A stretch of 64,000 nucleotides of DNA. Source: Streptomyces venezuelae. GTDB lineage: Bacteria; Actinomycetota; Actinomycetes; Streptomycetales; Streptomycetaceae. The stretch lies in contig NZ_CP029192.1 in the NCBI RefSeq assembly GCF_008642315.1, positions 1,240,001 through 1,304,000 on the forward strand, written 5' to 3'. Made by a program: the position numbers and the translations under genes. The notes under the pieces were generated by a model, which saw only the letters and a program-made list of their open reading frames with translations, was not told where the DNA came from and made no database searches. Shown piece after piece: positions 57,471-64,000 of this stretch (positions within the stretch are counted from its first letter, which is position 1; each line of letters opens with the position of its first letter).

Positions 57471-58253
57471 TTGACCACCGCACCCAGCACCAAACTGCCG
57501 CACCACACGGTCGACGGTGCCGCCACCGGCGCCCCGCTCCTCCTCGGGCCCGCCCTCGGGACCTCCACCGCCCTGTGGGACGCCGTGGCCCCCGGGCTCA
57601 TTGCCGCGCACCGGGTCGTGCGCTGGGACCTGCCCGGGCACGGCCGGTCCCCGGCGGACCTGATCGGACCCGGCGCGACGGTCGGCGATCTCGCCGCGCT
57701 CGTCCTCGCGCTCGCCGACTCGCTCGGCATCGACCGCTTCGCGTACGCCGGTGTCTCGCTCGGCGGCGCTGTGGGGCTGCACCTCGCGGCGCGGCACCCC
57801 GAGCGGGTGGTGCGGCTGGCCGTGGTCTGTTCCTCGGCGCACTTCGGCGGGGAGACGCCGTGGCGTGAGCGGGCCGCGCTGGCGCGCCGCGAGGGGCTCG
57901 GCGGGCTCGCGGATGCCGCGCCCGGGCGCTGGTTCACGCCCGGGTTCACCGTGCCCCGCCTCGTGGCGGACCTCCGGTCGGCCGACCCCGGCGCCTACGC
58001 CGCGTGCTGCGAGGCCCTGGCCGCGTACGACATGCGGGGGTCGCTGGCTGCCGTCCGCACGCCCACGCTGGTCGTCGCCGGGAGCGAGGACCCGGCGACG
58101 CCTCCCGCGCACGCGCGGGAGATCTCCGATGGGGTGCCGGACGCCGCCCTGGTGGAGATCGCGGGCGCCTCGCACCTGGCTCCCGCGGAGCGCCCCGAGG
58201 CTGTCACGCAAGCGCTGCTCGCGCACTTCACGGGTGACGCCGGCCCCGGTTAG
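57471..58253 (+). CDS. pcaD: 3-oxoadipate enol-lactonase
   Basis: Hydrolyses beta-ketoadipate enol-lactone to 3-oxoadipate. The 260-residue alpha/beta hydrolase has VVRWDLPGHGRSP, the nucleophile elbow AGVSLGGAVGLHLA (Ser), VVAGSEDPATPP (Asp) and GASHLAP (His). TTG 57471 is the start, with GGAG 6 nt upstream; an upstream frame to 57399 lies in the repeat region. Many actinobacteria fuse this to a C-terminal PcaC domain (PcaL, about 380 residues); here the protein stops after the hydrolase. It ends overlapping by 4 bp the stop of the convergent amidotransferase gene. Confidence 0.92.
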   Translation: MTTAPSTKLPHHTVDGAATGAPLLLGPALGTSTALWDAVAPGLIAAHRVVRWDLPGHGRSPADLIGPGATVGDLAALVLALADSLGIDRFAYAGVSLGGAVGLHLAARHPERVVRLAVVCSSAHFGGETPWRERAALARREGLGGLADAAPGRWFTPGFTVPRLVADLRSADPGAYAACCEALAAYDMRGSLAAVRTPTLVVAGSEDPATPPAHAREISDGVPDAALVEIAGASHLAPAERPEAVTQALLAHFTGDAGPG

Positions 58254-59002
58254 AGCCCGGCGCGGGCCAGGAAGAGGCTCCTCAGGTGGGCCAGGCTGCG
58301 GTCCGCCAGCGGACGCAGGGCGGGGGCGGCGGCGCGGGCATCGGCGCGCAGCCGCTCCACGGCGTCGGGGCCGAGTGCCTCCGTCGCCTCGGTGACGAAG
58401 GACGGCTCGGCGAGCCAGTCGTCCAGGAGACCGGGCGTGACCTCCAGATGGAACTGGAGCCCCCAGGCAGCGTGACCTGCCCGGAACGCCTGGCACTTGG
58501 TGGTGCCGGTACGGGCGAGCACCCGTGCACCGGGGCCGGGCACGATGCGGTCGCCGTGCCAGTGGAGCACGGCGGGCGCGTCGGCCAGCGGGCCCACGAC
58601 GGGGTCGTCGCGGTCGACGTCGCGCAGCGGGGACCAGCCGATCTCGCTGTCGTACCCGAGCTCGGCGCCGGGCCTGACAACAAGGCCCAGCGCGCGGGCG
58701 AGGAGCTGGGCCCCCAGGCACACGCCCAGCGTCGGGACCCCGGCGCGCACCGCGTCGACCAGCAGGTCCCGTTCCAGCTTGAGTGCCGGGTGGCCGGCCA
58801 GATCGTCGGCGTTCATCGGGCCGCCCATGACGACGAGACCGGCCAGATCGTCGACGTCCGGCAGATCGTCCGCCGACGCCCCGGGAGCGTCCAGCAGCAT
58901 GCGTACGTCGATGTCGAGACCGCTGCCGTCCAGTGCGTCCAGGATGAGACCGGGCTTCTCGACCTCGACGTGCTGGAGGATGAGGACGGTGCGGGCGGGC
59001 AT
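58250..59002 (-). CDS. Class-I glutamine amidotransferase-like protein
   Basis: A GATase1-fold protein of 250 residues related to the GMP-synthase glutaminase domain. The catalytic triad is visible: Cys in LGVCLGAQLLA, His and Glu in WGLQFHLEV. MGGPMNADD provides the oxyanion region. The helical C-terminal tail has no synthetase domain, so it is a stand-alone amidase-like protein of unknown substrate; gamma-glutamyl-compound hydrolysis is one possibility. ATG 59002 follows AGGAG. It is convergent with pcaD. Confidence 0.9.
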   Translation of the reverse strand: MPARTVLILQHVEVEKPGLILDALDGSGLDIDVRMLLDAPGASADDLPDVDDLAGLVVMGGPMNADDLAGHPALKLERDLLVDAVRAGVPTLGVCLGAQLLARALGLVVRPGAELGYDSEIGWSPLRDVDRDDPVVGPLADAPAVLHWHGDRIVPGPGARVLARTGTTKCQAFRAGHAAWGLQFHLEVTPGLLDDWLAEPSFVTEATEALGPDAVERLRADARAAAPALRPLADRSLAHLRSLFLARAGL

Positions 59003-59158
59003 GGGGGGGCTCCTGAGCTGGCGCGTACACGGGTGCGGGGGGGCGGGCCTCGGGATCGACATGCGCGACGTACTCGACGGTACACTGGCGTATCGATGAG
59101 TGGGGAGACCCCTCGCTCAGCACCGCACTACCCAGTCGTCACGCAAAGGGGCCGGGGG

Positions 59159-59956
59159 ATGGAATCCCGAACCGAGCCTGCCGAACGGGAGCCGGACATA
59201 CAGGTCCGACCGCCCCTCGTCCGCGAGCTCCTCCTCGTCGTAGGACTCTTCCTCGTCTACAAATTCGGCAGGCAGCTCGCCAACGGGCACACCGGCGAGG
59301 CGTTCCACAACGCGCACCGCGTGTGGGACGCCGAGCGCGCGCTGCGCCTGCCCGGCGAGGGCGCCGTGCAGGACGCCCTGCTCAGCAGCGACACGCTGAT
59401 CCACGTCGCGAACACGTACTACGCGACCGTGCACTTCCCGGCGACCCTGCTCTTCCTGGTCTGGCTCTACCTGCGCCGCCCCCGGCACTACGTATGGACG
59501 CGCCGCGTGCTCGCCGCGCTCACCGCGGCGGCGCTCGTCCTGCACCTCGGGTTCCCGCTCGCTCCCCCGCGCATGCTGGACGCCGCGCACCTCGTGGACA
59601 CGGCGCAGGTGTACGGGCCCTCGGTGTACGCCGCCAAGCCCGCGACCGACACGATGGCGAACCAGTTCGCCGCCATGCCTTCCCTGCACTTCGGCTGGGC
59701 GCTGATGCTCGCCGTCGGCATGATCGTCGCCACCTCGACGCGGTGGCGTTGGCTGTGGCTGCTGCACCCCCTGCTGACCCTGCTCGTGGTGGTGGGCACC
59801 GCCAACCACTACTGGCTCGACGCGCTCGCCGCGACCGCGCTCCTCGGCATCGCGCTCGCGGTGATCCGGCTGCCGCGCCCCGGCCGCTCGCGGGTCGTGC
59901 ACCGTTCCGCGCCCGCGCCGACGCAGCACCTCGTCTCCTCGGGGGCCGGCCGATGA
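59159..59956 (+). CDS. PAP2-superfamily membrane phosphatase
   Basis: A polytopic protein of 265 residues with about six helices. The PAP2/inositolphosphotransferase-like motifs are TMANQFAAMPSLHFGWALM (the PSLH histidine) and GTANHYWLDALAATALL (the second His/Asp). Such proteins remove phosphate from lipid phosphates or transfer it to lipids. ATG 59159 has AAGGGG 7 nt upstream; ATG 59096 would add 21 residues and might be leaderless. Its TGA overlaps the ATG of the DMT gene. Confidence 0.85.
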   Translation: MESRTEPAEREPDIQVRPPLVRELLLVVGLFLVYKFGRQLANGHTGEAFHNAHRVWDAERALRLPGEGAVQDALLSSDTLIHVANTYYATVHFPATLLFLVWLYLRRPRHYVWTRRVLAALTAAALVLHLGFPLAPPRMLDAAHLVDTAQVYGPSVYAAKPATDTMANQFAAMPSLHFGWALMLAVGMIVATSTRWRWLWLLHPLLTLLVVVGTANHYWLDALAATALLGIALAVIRLPRPGRSRVVHRSAPAPTQHLVSSGAGR

Positions 59957-60879
59957 GCGCCACGCTGCTCGCCGTCGCCCTCTCGCTCGTCTCCGCGGCC
60001 GCGTACGCCGCCGCGGCGGTGGCGCAGGAGCGGCTCGCCTCGCGCGTCCAGCTCGGCGAGAGCGGGGTCCTGCGGATGCTCGGCAGCGGTGTCTGGTGGT
60101 CCTCCGTGGGGCTCAACGCCTCCGCGGCGCTGCTGCACGTGGCGGCGCTCAAGTACGGTCCGCTCACTCTGGTCCAGCCGCTCGGCGCCCTCACCCTGGT
60201 CGCGGCGGTACCGCTCGGCGCGCGTCTCGCGGGACGCCGGGTCACGCGTCTGGAGTGGCGCGGCACGGGGCTCACGCTCATCGGTCTCGGCGCGCTCCTC
60301 CTGACCGCGTCGGGACCGGCGCCGGACGACACGCTGACGGTGCCGGAGGCCCTGGTCGTGGCCGCGGCGACGATGGCGGTCATCGGGGTCCTTTCGCGGC
60401 CCGGTACGCGGCCCGGGCTGCGGCACGCGACCGCGTCCGGCTTCGCCTCCGGGGTCGCGTCGGCGCTCACGCAGACCGTGACGGTCGCCGTCACGGACCG
60501 GTCGGGACCGCTGTTCAGCCCGCAGGTGGTGATCGTGGCGGTACTGGTCGCGGCGTTCGCCGCGGGCGGCCTGCTGCTCTCGCAGACCGCCTACCGCGGC
60601 GGCCTCGGCGCCCCGCTCGCCGTGGTGACGCTCACCAACCCCGTCGCGGCCTCCGTCATCGGCGTGGCCCTGCTCGGCGAGCGCCTCCAGGGCGGCATCG
60701 GCGGCATCCTCGTCGCCGTGGCGGGCGCGGCGGTGGCGGCGTACGGGGTGGTCGTGCTCACGCGGTCGCCGCGTGACCTGGCGGTGGCGCCGGAGCGGGA
60801 CTTCCTGCCGTCCATCCCCGGCCAGACGGTCGCGCCCGACGGGGCACGGCCCGCCACGTCCGGCCTGCAGAACGCGTAG
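59953..60879 (+). CDS. DMT-superfamily (EamA-like) integral membrane protein
   Basis: A 308-residue membrane protein with nine or ten predicted helices (for example VALSLVSAAAYAAAAVAQ, SVGLNASAALLHVAALKYG, GIGGILVAVAGAAVAAYGVVVLT), the internal duplication and the LxxPLG...ALTLVAA segment of the drug/metabolite transporter fold. Substrate unknown. It is coupled to the PAP2 gene through ATGA, which hints at a joint lipid-related function. Confidence 0.85.
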   Translation: MSATLLAVALSLVSAAAYAAAAVAQERLASRVQLGESGVLRMLGSGVWWSSVGLNASAALLHVAALKYGPLTLVQPLGALTLVAAVPLGARLAGRRVTRLEWRGTGLTLIGLGALLLTASGPAPDDTLTVPEALVVAAATMAVIGVLSRPGTRPGLRHATASGFASGVASALTQTVTVAVTDRSGPLFSPQVVIVAVLVAAFAAGGLLLSQTAYRGGLGAPLAVVTLTNPVAASVIGVALLGERLQGGIGGILVAVAGAAVAAYGVVVLTRSPRDLAVAPERDFLPSIPGQTVAPDGARPATSGLQNA

Positions 60880-60895
60880 GCCGCGCAACACGAAA

Positions 60896-60935
60896 CGGCG
60901 CCGGCCGCTCCCCGCGAAGGGGGCGGCCGGCGCCG
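60896..60935. terminator. Strong hairpin terminator between convergent genes
   Basis: CGGCGCCGGCCGC-TCCCC (60896-60913) pairs with GGGGG-CGGCCGGCGCCG (60919-60935) around a GCGAA loop, 16 nt after the DMT stop and before the stop of the convergent scramblase-like gene. Confidence 0.88.
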
Positions 60936-60958
60936 CTGTCACACCTGGCGGGGCTCGG

Positions 60959-61915
60959 TCACCCGAATCCGCGGGCGTCCTGCTTGAGCGCCGTGTCGAC
61001 GGTGAGCGCCGTCGCCACGACGAGGCTCAGGAGCGGCTCGGGCAGCTGGTAGTGGATCTGCAGGACGTAGTTGTCCGCGGTGGTGAACATCGTCTTGGCG
61101 AGGCCCTCCCACGTCTTCGTGATCCGGGCGACCTCGTTGTCCGCGTGGTCGACGATCGAGAAGTTCCAGGCGCGCCAGTTCTCCGCCTTGATCGCGCCGA
61201 CCTGCTGGCCGTTCACCATCATGGCGAAGTTGATCTTGCCGATCATGTTCTGCTGGACGATCTCGCCGACCGGCTGGCCGTCCGCGCGCTCGACGATGAC
61301 CCGCGACTTCATGAACTTTCGGGGGCGGGTCAGCAGCATCTGCGGCTGGCCGTACGCGTCACGGATCTCGAGCTTGTGCGTCATGAACTGGTCGACGCTG
61401 GAGACGAAGCGGGCGACCTTCTTCAGCGTGCTCTGGCCGACCTGGACGACCGAACCGAGCGTGTTGCCCGACTGGTCCATCACGCTGTACTCGTTCGTGA
61501 GCTCGATGAGCTTGGCCTTCTGGTTCACGACCAGGACGGGCTCCGTGAACAGCGTGCCGCCGCCCTGCGCGGCCGGCGCGACGCCGGCCTGCTGCTGCAC
61601 CTGGCGCTGCACCTTGGCCGGGTCGGCCATGGGCGGGGCCTGCGGGGCCGCCTGCGGCTGGCCGAACTGGCCCTGCAGCGCGGCGGTCTGCGGCTGGCCG
61701 AACTGCCCCTGCTGGGCCTGCGCGGGCTGGGCCTGCGCGGGCTGGGCGGGCTGGGCCTGCTGCGGGACCTGCTGGGCCGGGGCCTGCTGCTGGCCGCCCT
61801 GTGGGGCCGGATTGGTGTGGTCCGTCCACTGGGAGCCGTCCCACCAGCGCAGCAGCTGGGGCGCGCCGTGCGGGTCCGGGTACCAGCCTGCAGGAGTGTT
61901 CGAATGCGTTGTCAC
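60959..61915 (-). CDS. DUF2510 / LURP-one (phospholipid-scramblase-like) protein
   Basis: A 318-residue cytosolic protein in three parts. The N-terminal DUF2510 motif is PAGWYPDPHG...LRWWDGSQWTDHT; then a Gln/Ala/Pro-rich linker (about 40-120) with two GQFGQPQ copies; then a scramblase/LURP-one beta-barrel domain (about 125-318: TEPVLVVNQKAKLIELTNEYSVMDQSGN, FVSSVDQFMTHKLEIRDAYG, NFAMMVNGQQVG). LURP-one proteins act in lipid binding or stress; the role in bacteria is not established. The linker repeats suggest a disordered tether. Confidence 0.85.
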   Translation of the reverse strand: MTTHSNTPAGWYPDPHGAPQLLRWWDGSQWTDHTNPAPQGGQQQAPAQQVPQQAQPAQPAQAQPAQAQQGQFGQPQTAALQGQFGQPQAAPQAPPMADPAKVQRQVQQQAGVAPAAQGGGTLFTEPVLVVNQKAKLIELTNEYSVMDQSGNTLGSVVQVGQSTLKKVARFVSSVDQFMTHKLEIRDAYGQPQMLLTRPRKFMKSRVIVERADGQPVGEIVQQNMIGKINFAMMVNGQQVGAIKAENWRAWNFSIVDHADNEVARITKTWEGLAKTMFTTADNYVLQIHYQLPEPLLSLVVATALTVDTALKQDARGFG

Positions 61916-62039
61916 CCGGGTGACCCTACCCTCCGTGCACGGGCGTCCCGCCAGCCCCTTGCCGAGTTGTTATGTCCGACTCAACGGAGCCGACGGTGGC
62001 CGGTTTCTGCGGTTCCCCTCCCGGCCGCGGGTGCGTCGT

Positions 62040-62088
62040 GGCTGGTCGCGCAGTTCCCCGCGCGCCCAACAGGGCGCACCCTGCGCTC
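62040..62088. repeat. Streptomyces-type intergenic repeat, copy 2
   Basis: Around 62039-62063 the sequence GGCTGGTCGCGCAGTTCC plus CCGCGC matches the left arm of the repeat at 5803-5826; the following CCCAACAGGGCGCACC also resembles the CCCTGAAAGGCGCAC there. The inverted partner arm is not present here, so it is a partial copy. It lies between the scramblase-like gene and the valS stop. Confidence 0.65.
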
Positions 62089-64000
62089 TCACATCGTCGC
62101 CTCCACCCGCAGGTCGACCTCCGCTTCCCGTAGTTCGACCGCACCGACCCGGCCCGCTGCCCGCACGTCGCCCTCGGCCGACGCGAAGCGGTCCAGGGCG
62201 GCGCGCGGTGCCGTGACCGTCAGCTTCCCGACCTCCGTGCGCATCGAGACCTTCGCCTCGGACTTGGCCCTGCGCACGGCCGCGAGGACCTGAGCGGCGG
62301 TGGTCAGGATCGCCGGGTCGCCCGCCTGCCGCCGCAGCTCCGCCGCGTCCGGCCACGGCGCGCGGTGGACCGAGCCCTGCCGCCACCACGACCAGACCTC
62401 TTCCGTGACGAACGGGAGGACCGGGGCGAAGAGGCGGAGCAGCGCGTCCAGCGCCGTGCGCAGGGCCGACCTCGCGGACGCGGTCGCCGCCGCGTCGCCG
62501 TGGTCGCCGTACGCGCGGGCCTTGACCAGCTCGACGTAGTCGTCGCAGAAGTGCCAGAAGAACTGCTCCGTACGCTCCAGGGCGCGGGCGTAGTCGAAGG
62601 TCTCGAAGGCCGCGGTGGCCTCGTCGACGGTCGACGCCAGCGCGGCGAGGAGCGCCCGGTCGAGCGGCTGCGTGACGTCGGACCCCGCGCCCGTCTCGCC
62701 GAGGCTCAGGACGAATTTCCCGACGTTCAGGAGCTTCATGGCCAGCCGACGCCCGATCTTCATCTGGCCGGTGTCGAACGCCGTGTCCGTGCCGGGCCGG
62801 CCGCTCGCCGCCCAGTAGCGGACCGCGTCCGAGCCGTACTGCTCCAGGAGGTGGCCCGGCGTGACCACATTGCCCTTGGTCTTCGACATCTTCTTGCGGT
62901 CGGGGTCCAGGATCCAGCCGGAGATCGCCGCGTGCTTCCAGGGCAGCGCGTCGTGCCCGGTGTGGGCGCGCAGGACCGTGGCGAACAGCCAGGTGCGGAT
63001 GATCTCGTGGGACTGGGGGCGCAGGTCCATGGGGAAGACCCGCGCGAACAGGTCGGGGTCGCTTCGCCACTTCCCGGCGATCTGCGGCGTGAGCGACGAG
63101 GTGGCCCAGGTGTCCATGACGTCCGGGTCGCCGGTGAAGCCGTGCGGCTCGTCGCGCTGCGTCGCCTCGAAGCCGGGCGGGGTGTCGGTGCTCGGGTCGA
63201 CGGGCAGGGCGGAGCGGTCGGGGACCAGGGGGCGGGTGTGGTCGGGCTGCCCGGCGGCGTCCAGCGGGTACCAGACGGGGATCGGGACGCCGAAGAACCG
63301 CTGGCGGCTGATCAGCCAGTCGCCGTTGAGGCCGCCGACCCAGTTCTCGTAGCGGACCCTCATGTGCGGCGGGTGCCAGGCGAGTTCGGTGCCGCGGGCC
63401 AGGAGCCGGTCACGCAGGGCGGCGTCCCTGCCGCCGTTGCGGACGTACCACTGGCGGGTCGTGACGATCTCCAGGGGCTTGTCGCCCTTCTCGAAGAACT
63501 TGACCGCGTGCGTGACGGGGTGTGGTTCGCCGACCAGGTCGCCGCTCTCGCGCAGCATGGCGACGACGCGCTCCCGTGCGGTGTGCGCGGTGGCGCCCGC
63601 GAGTCGCGCGTACGCGGCGAGGGCGGCCTGCGACTCGACACCGGCCGGCGGATCAGCGAGGAAGCGGCCGTCCCAGCCGATGACCGGCCGGGTGGCGAGC
63701 CGCAGTTCGCGCCACCAGGTCACGTCGGTCGTGTCGCCGAACGTGCAGACCATCGCGAGGCCCGTGCCCTTGCCGGGCATCGCGAGGGGGTGCGGGACGA
63801 CGGGGACCTCGACGTCGAAGAGCGGGGTACGGACCGTCCTGCCGAACAGGTCCTGGTGGCGCTCGTCGTCCGGGTGGGCGACCAACGCGACGCAGGCGGG
63901 CAGAAGTTCGGGGCGCGTCGTCTCGATGAGGACGGAGCGGCCGCCGTCGGCCCGGAAGCGGAGCTCGTGGTACGCGGCGGTCCGCTCCCGGTCCTCCAGT
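62089..64000 (-). CDS. valS: Valyl-tRNA synthetase, C-terminal part (5' end outside the window)
   Basis: The frame is open to the window end, so the start and HIGH motif are not seen; about 636 residues are present. Visible parts: editing/CP1 region ([22 protein letters not shown]), [64 protein letters not shown] and the KMSKS-like loop KKMSKTKGN (Thr in place of the last Ser). The anticodon-binding domain ends at residue RVEATM with no C-terminal coiled-coil arm that is normal for the main bacterial ValS, so this belongs to the shorter archaeal/rickettsial-like type. Possibly a second ValS. Confidence 0.9.
   Translation of the reverse strand, partial: LEDRERTAAYHELRFRADGGRSVLIETTRPELLPACVALVAHPDDERHQDLFGRTVRTPLFDVEVPVVPHPLAMPGKGTGLAMVCTFGDTTDVTWWRELRLATRPVIGWDGRFLADPPAGVESQAALAAYARLAGATAHTARERVVAMLRESGDLVGEPHPVTHAVKFFEKGDKPLEIVTTRQWYVRNGGRDAALRDRLLARGTELAWHPPHMRVRYENWVGGLNGDWLISRQRFFGVPIPVWYPLDAAGQPDHTRPLVPDRSALPVDPSTDTPPGFEATQRDEPHGFTGDPDVMDTWATSSLTPQIAGKWRSDPDLFARVFPMDLRPQSHEIIRTWLFATVLRAHTGHDALPWKHAAISGWILDPDRKKMSKTKGNVVTPGHLLEQYGSDAVRYWAASGRPGTDTAFDTGQMKIGRRLAMKLLNVGKFVLSLGETGAGSDVTQPLDRALLAALASTVDEATAAFETFDYARALERTEQFFWHFCDDYVELVKARAYGDHGDAAATASARSALRTALDALLRLFAPVLPFVTEEVWSWWRQGSVHRAPWPDAAELRRQAGDPAILTTAAQVLAAVRRAKSEAKVSMRTEVGKLTVTAPRAALDRFASAEGDVRAAGRVGAVELREAEVDLRVEATM

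Noticed and set aside
56237..57868. Collagen-like Gly-X-Y and Glu-Pro-Gly proteins on both strands of the pca repeat block
   Set aside because: Several frames on both strands are open at once, as expected for a GC-rich repeat of period 9; none has a start with ribosome site or a domain outside the repeat.

Overview
The window is high-GC actinobacterial chromosome, almost certainly Streptomyces. It carries an SsgA-like sporulation protein, a WhiB-like Fe-S protein, a two-domain small laccase, a PcaV-controlled protocatechuate operon, many GTG/TTG starts, strong third-position GC bias and few intergenic gaps. About 55 genes can be supported. No rRNA, tRNA, CRISPR array, prophage or insertion sequence was seen.

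Layout. (1) 1-12 kb, lipid catabolism: an acyl-CoA synthetase divergent from a MerR regulator, a lipoprotein, then a leftward five-gene operon (alpha-methylacyl-CoA racemase, LLM flavin oxidoreductase, acyl-CoA dehydrogenase, thiolase, FadB-like fusion) facing a Rossmann-fold oxidoreductase. (2) 12-19 kb: an N-terminally extended GAPDH, endonuclease V, an NfeD/flotillin pair, a GNAT, a YciI protein and a secreted BNR propeller. (3) 18.6-25 kb: an SsgA-like cell-division protein, a GOLPH3-type protein, an ABC-F ribosome-protection-type ATPase with a long leader followed directly by a short UvrA-like ATPase (a resistance-type pair), and DDAH. (4) 25-31.7 kb: an acyl-ACP desaturase, the remnant of a LuxR regulator, then a run holding a six-hairpin glycosidase-like protein, a small helical protein, a polyprenyl diphosphate synthase and a DUF2236/MpaB-type oxygenase. 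(5) 31.8-38 kb: a WhiB-like gene with a helically phased repeat array upstream, a VOC protein, a Tat-exported GH64 glucanase with a LacI operator and a LacI regulator, a variant NodB deacetylase and a HEAT protein. (6) 38-44 kb, secreted redox cluster: small laccase divergent from a ThuA-PQQ sugar dehydrogenase fusion that is translationally coupled to a cupredoxin-Ig-DUF1080 protein. (7) 44-52 kb: a LigD-type polymerase and an ATP-dependent DNA ligase (NHEJ parts) around a nitronate monooxygenase/GNAT pair, then a Tat-exported flavin amine-oxidase-like enzyme and a DUF3048 lipoprotein. (8) 52-58 kb: pcaV and the pcaIJHGB-D operon. A 0.5-kb G-rich tandem repeat region interrupts the operon, and no PcaC domain is present. 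(9) 58-64 kb: a glutamine amidotransferase, a PAP2 phosphatase and DMT permease pair, a DUF2510/scramblase-like protein, and the 3' part of a valS gene that runs off the window.

The most interesting items are the extracellular 3-keto-glycoside/copper redox cluster, the prenyl synthase-oxygenase-glycosidase neighbourhood, a 7-4-7 palindrome (ACCTACG-N4-CGTAGGT) shared by the desaturase and the nitronate monooxygenase, the 21-bp phased array before the WhiB-like gene, and the G-rich repeat block inside the pca operon. All functional calls rest on motif recognition and gene context in this sequence; no database search was run.
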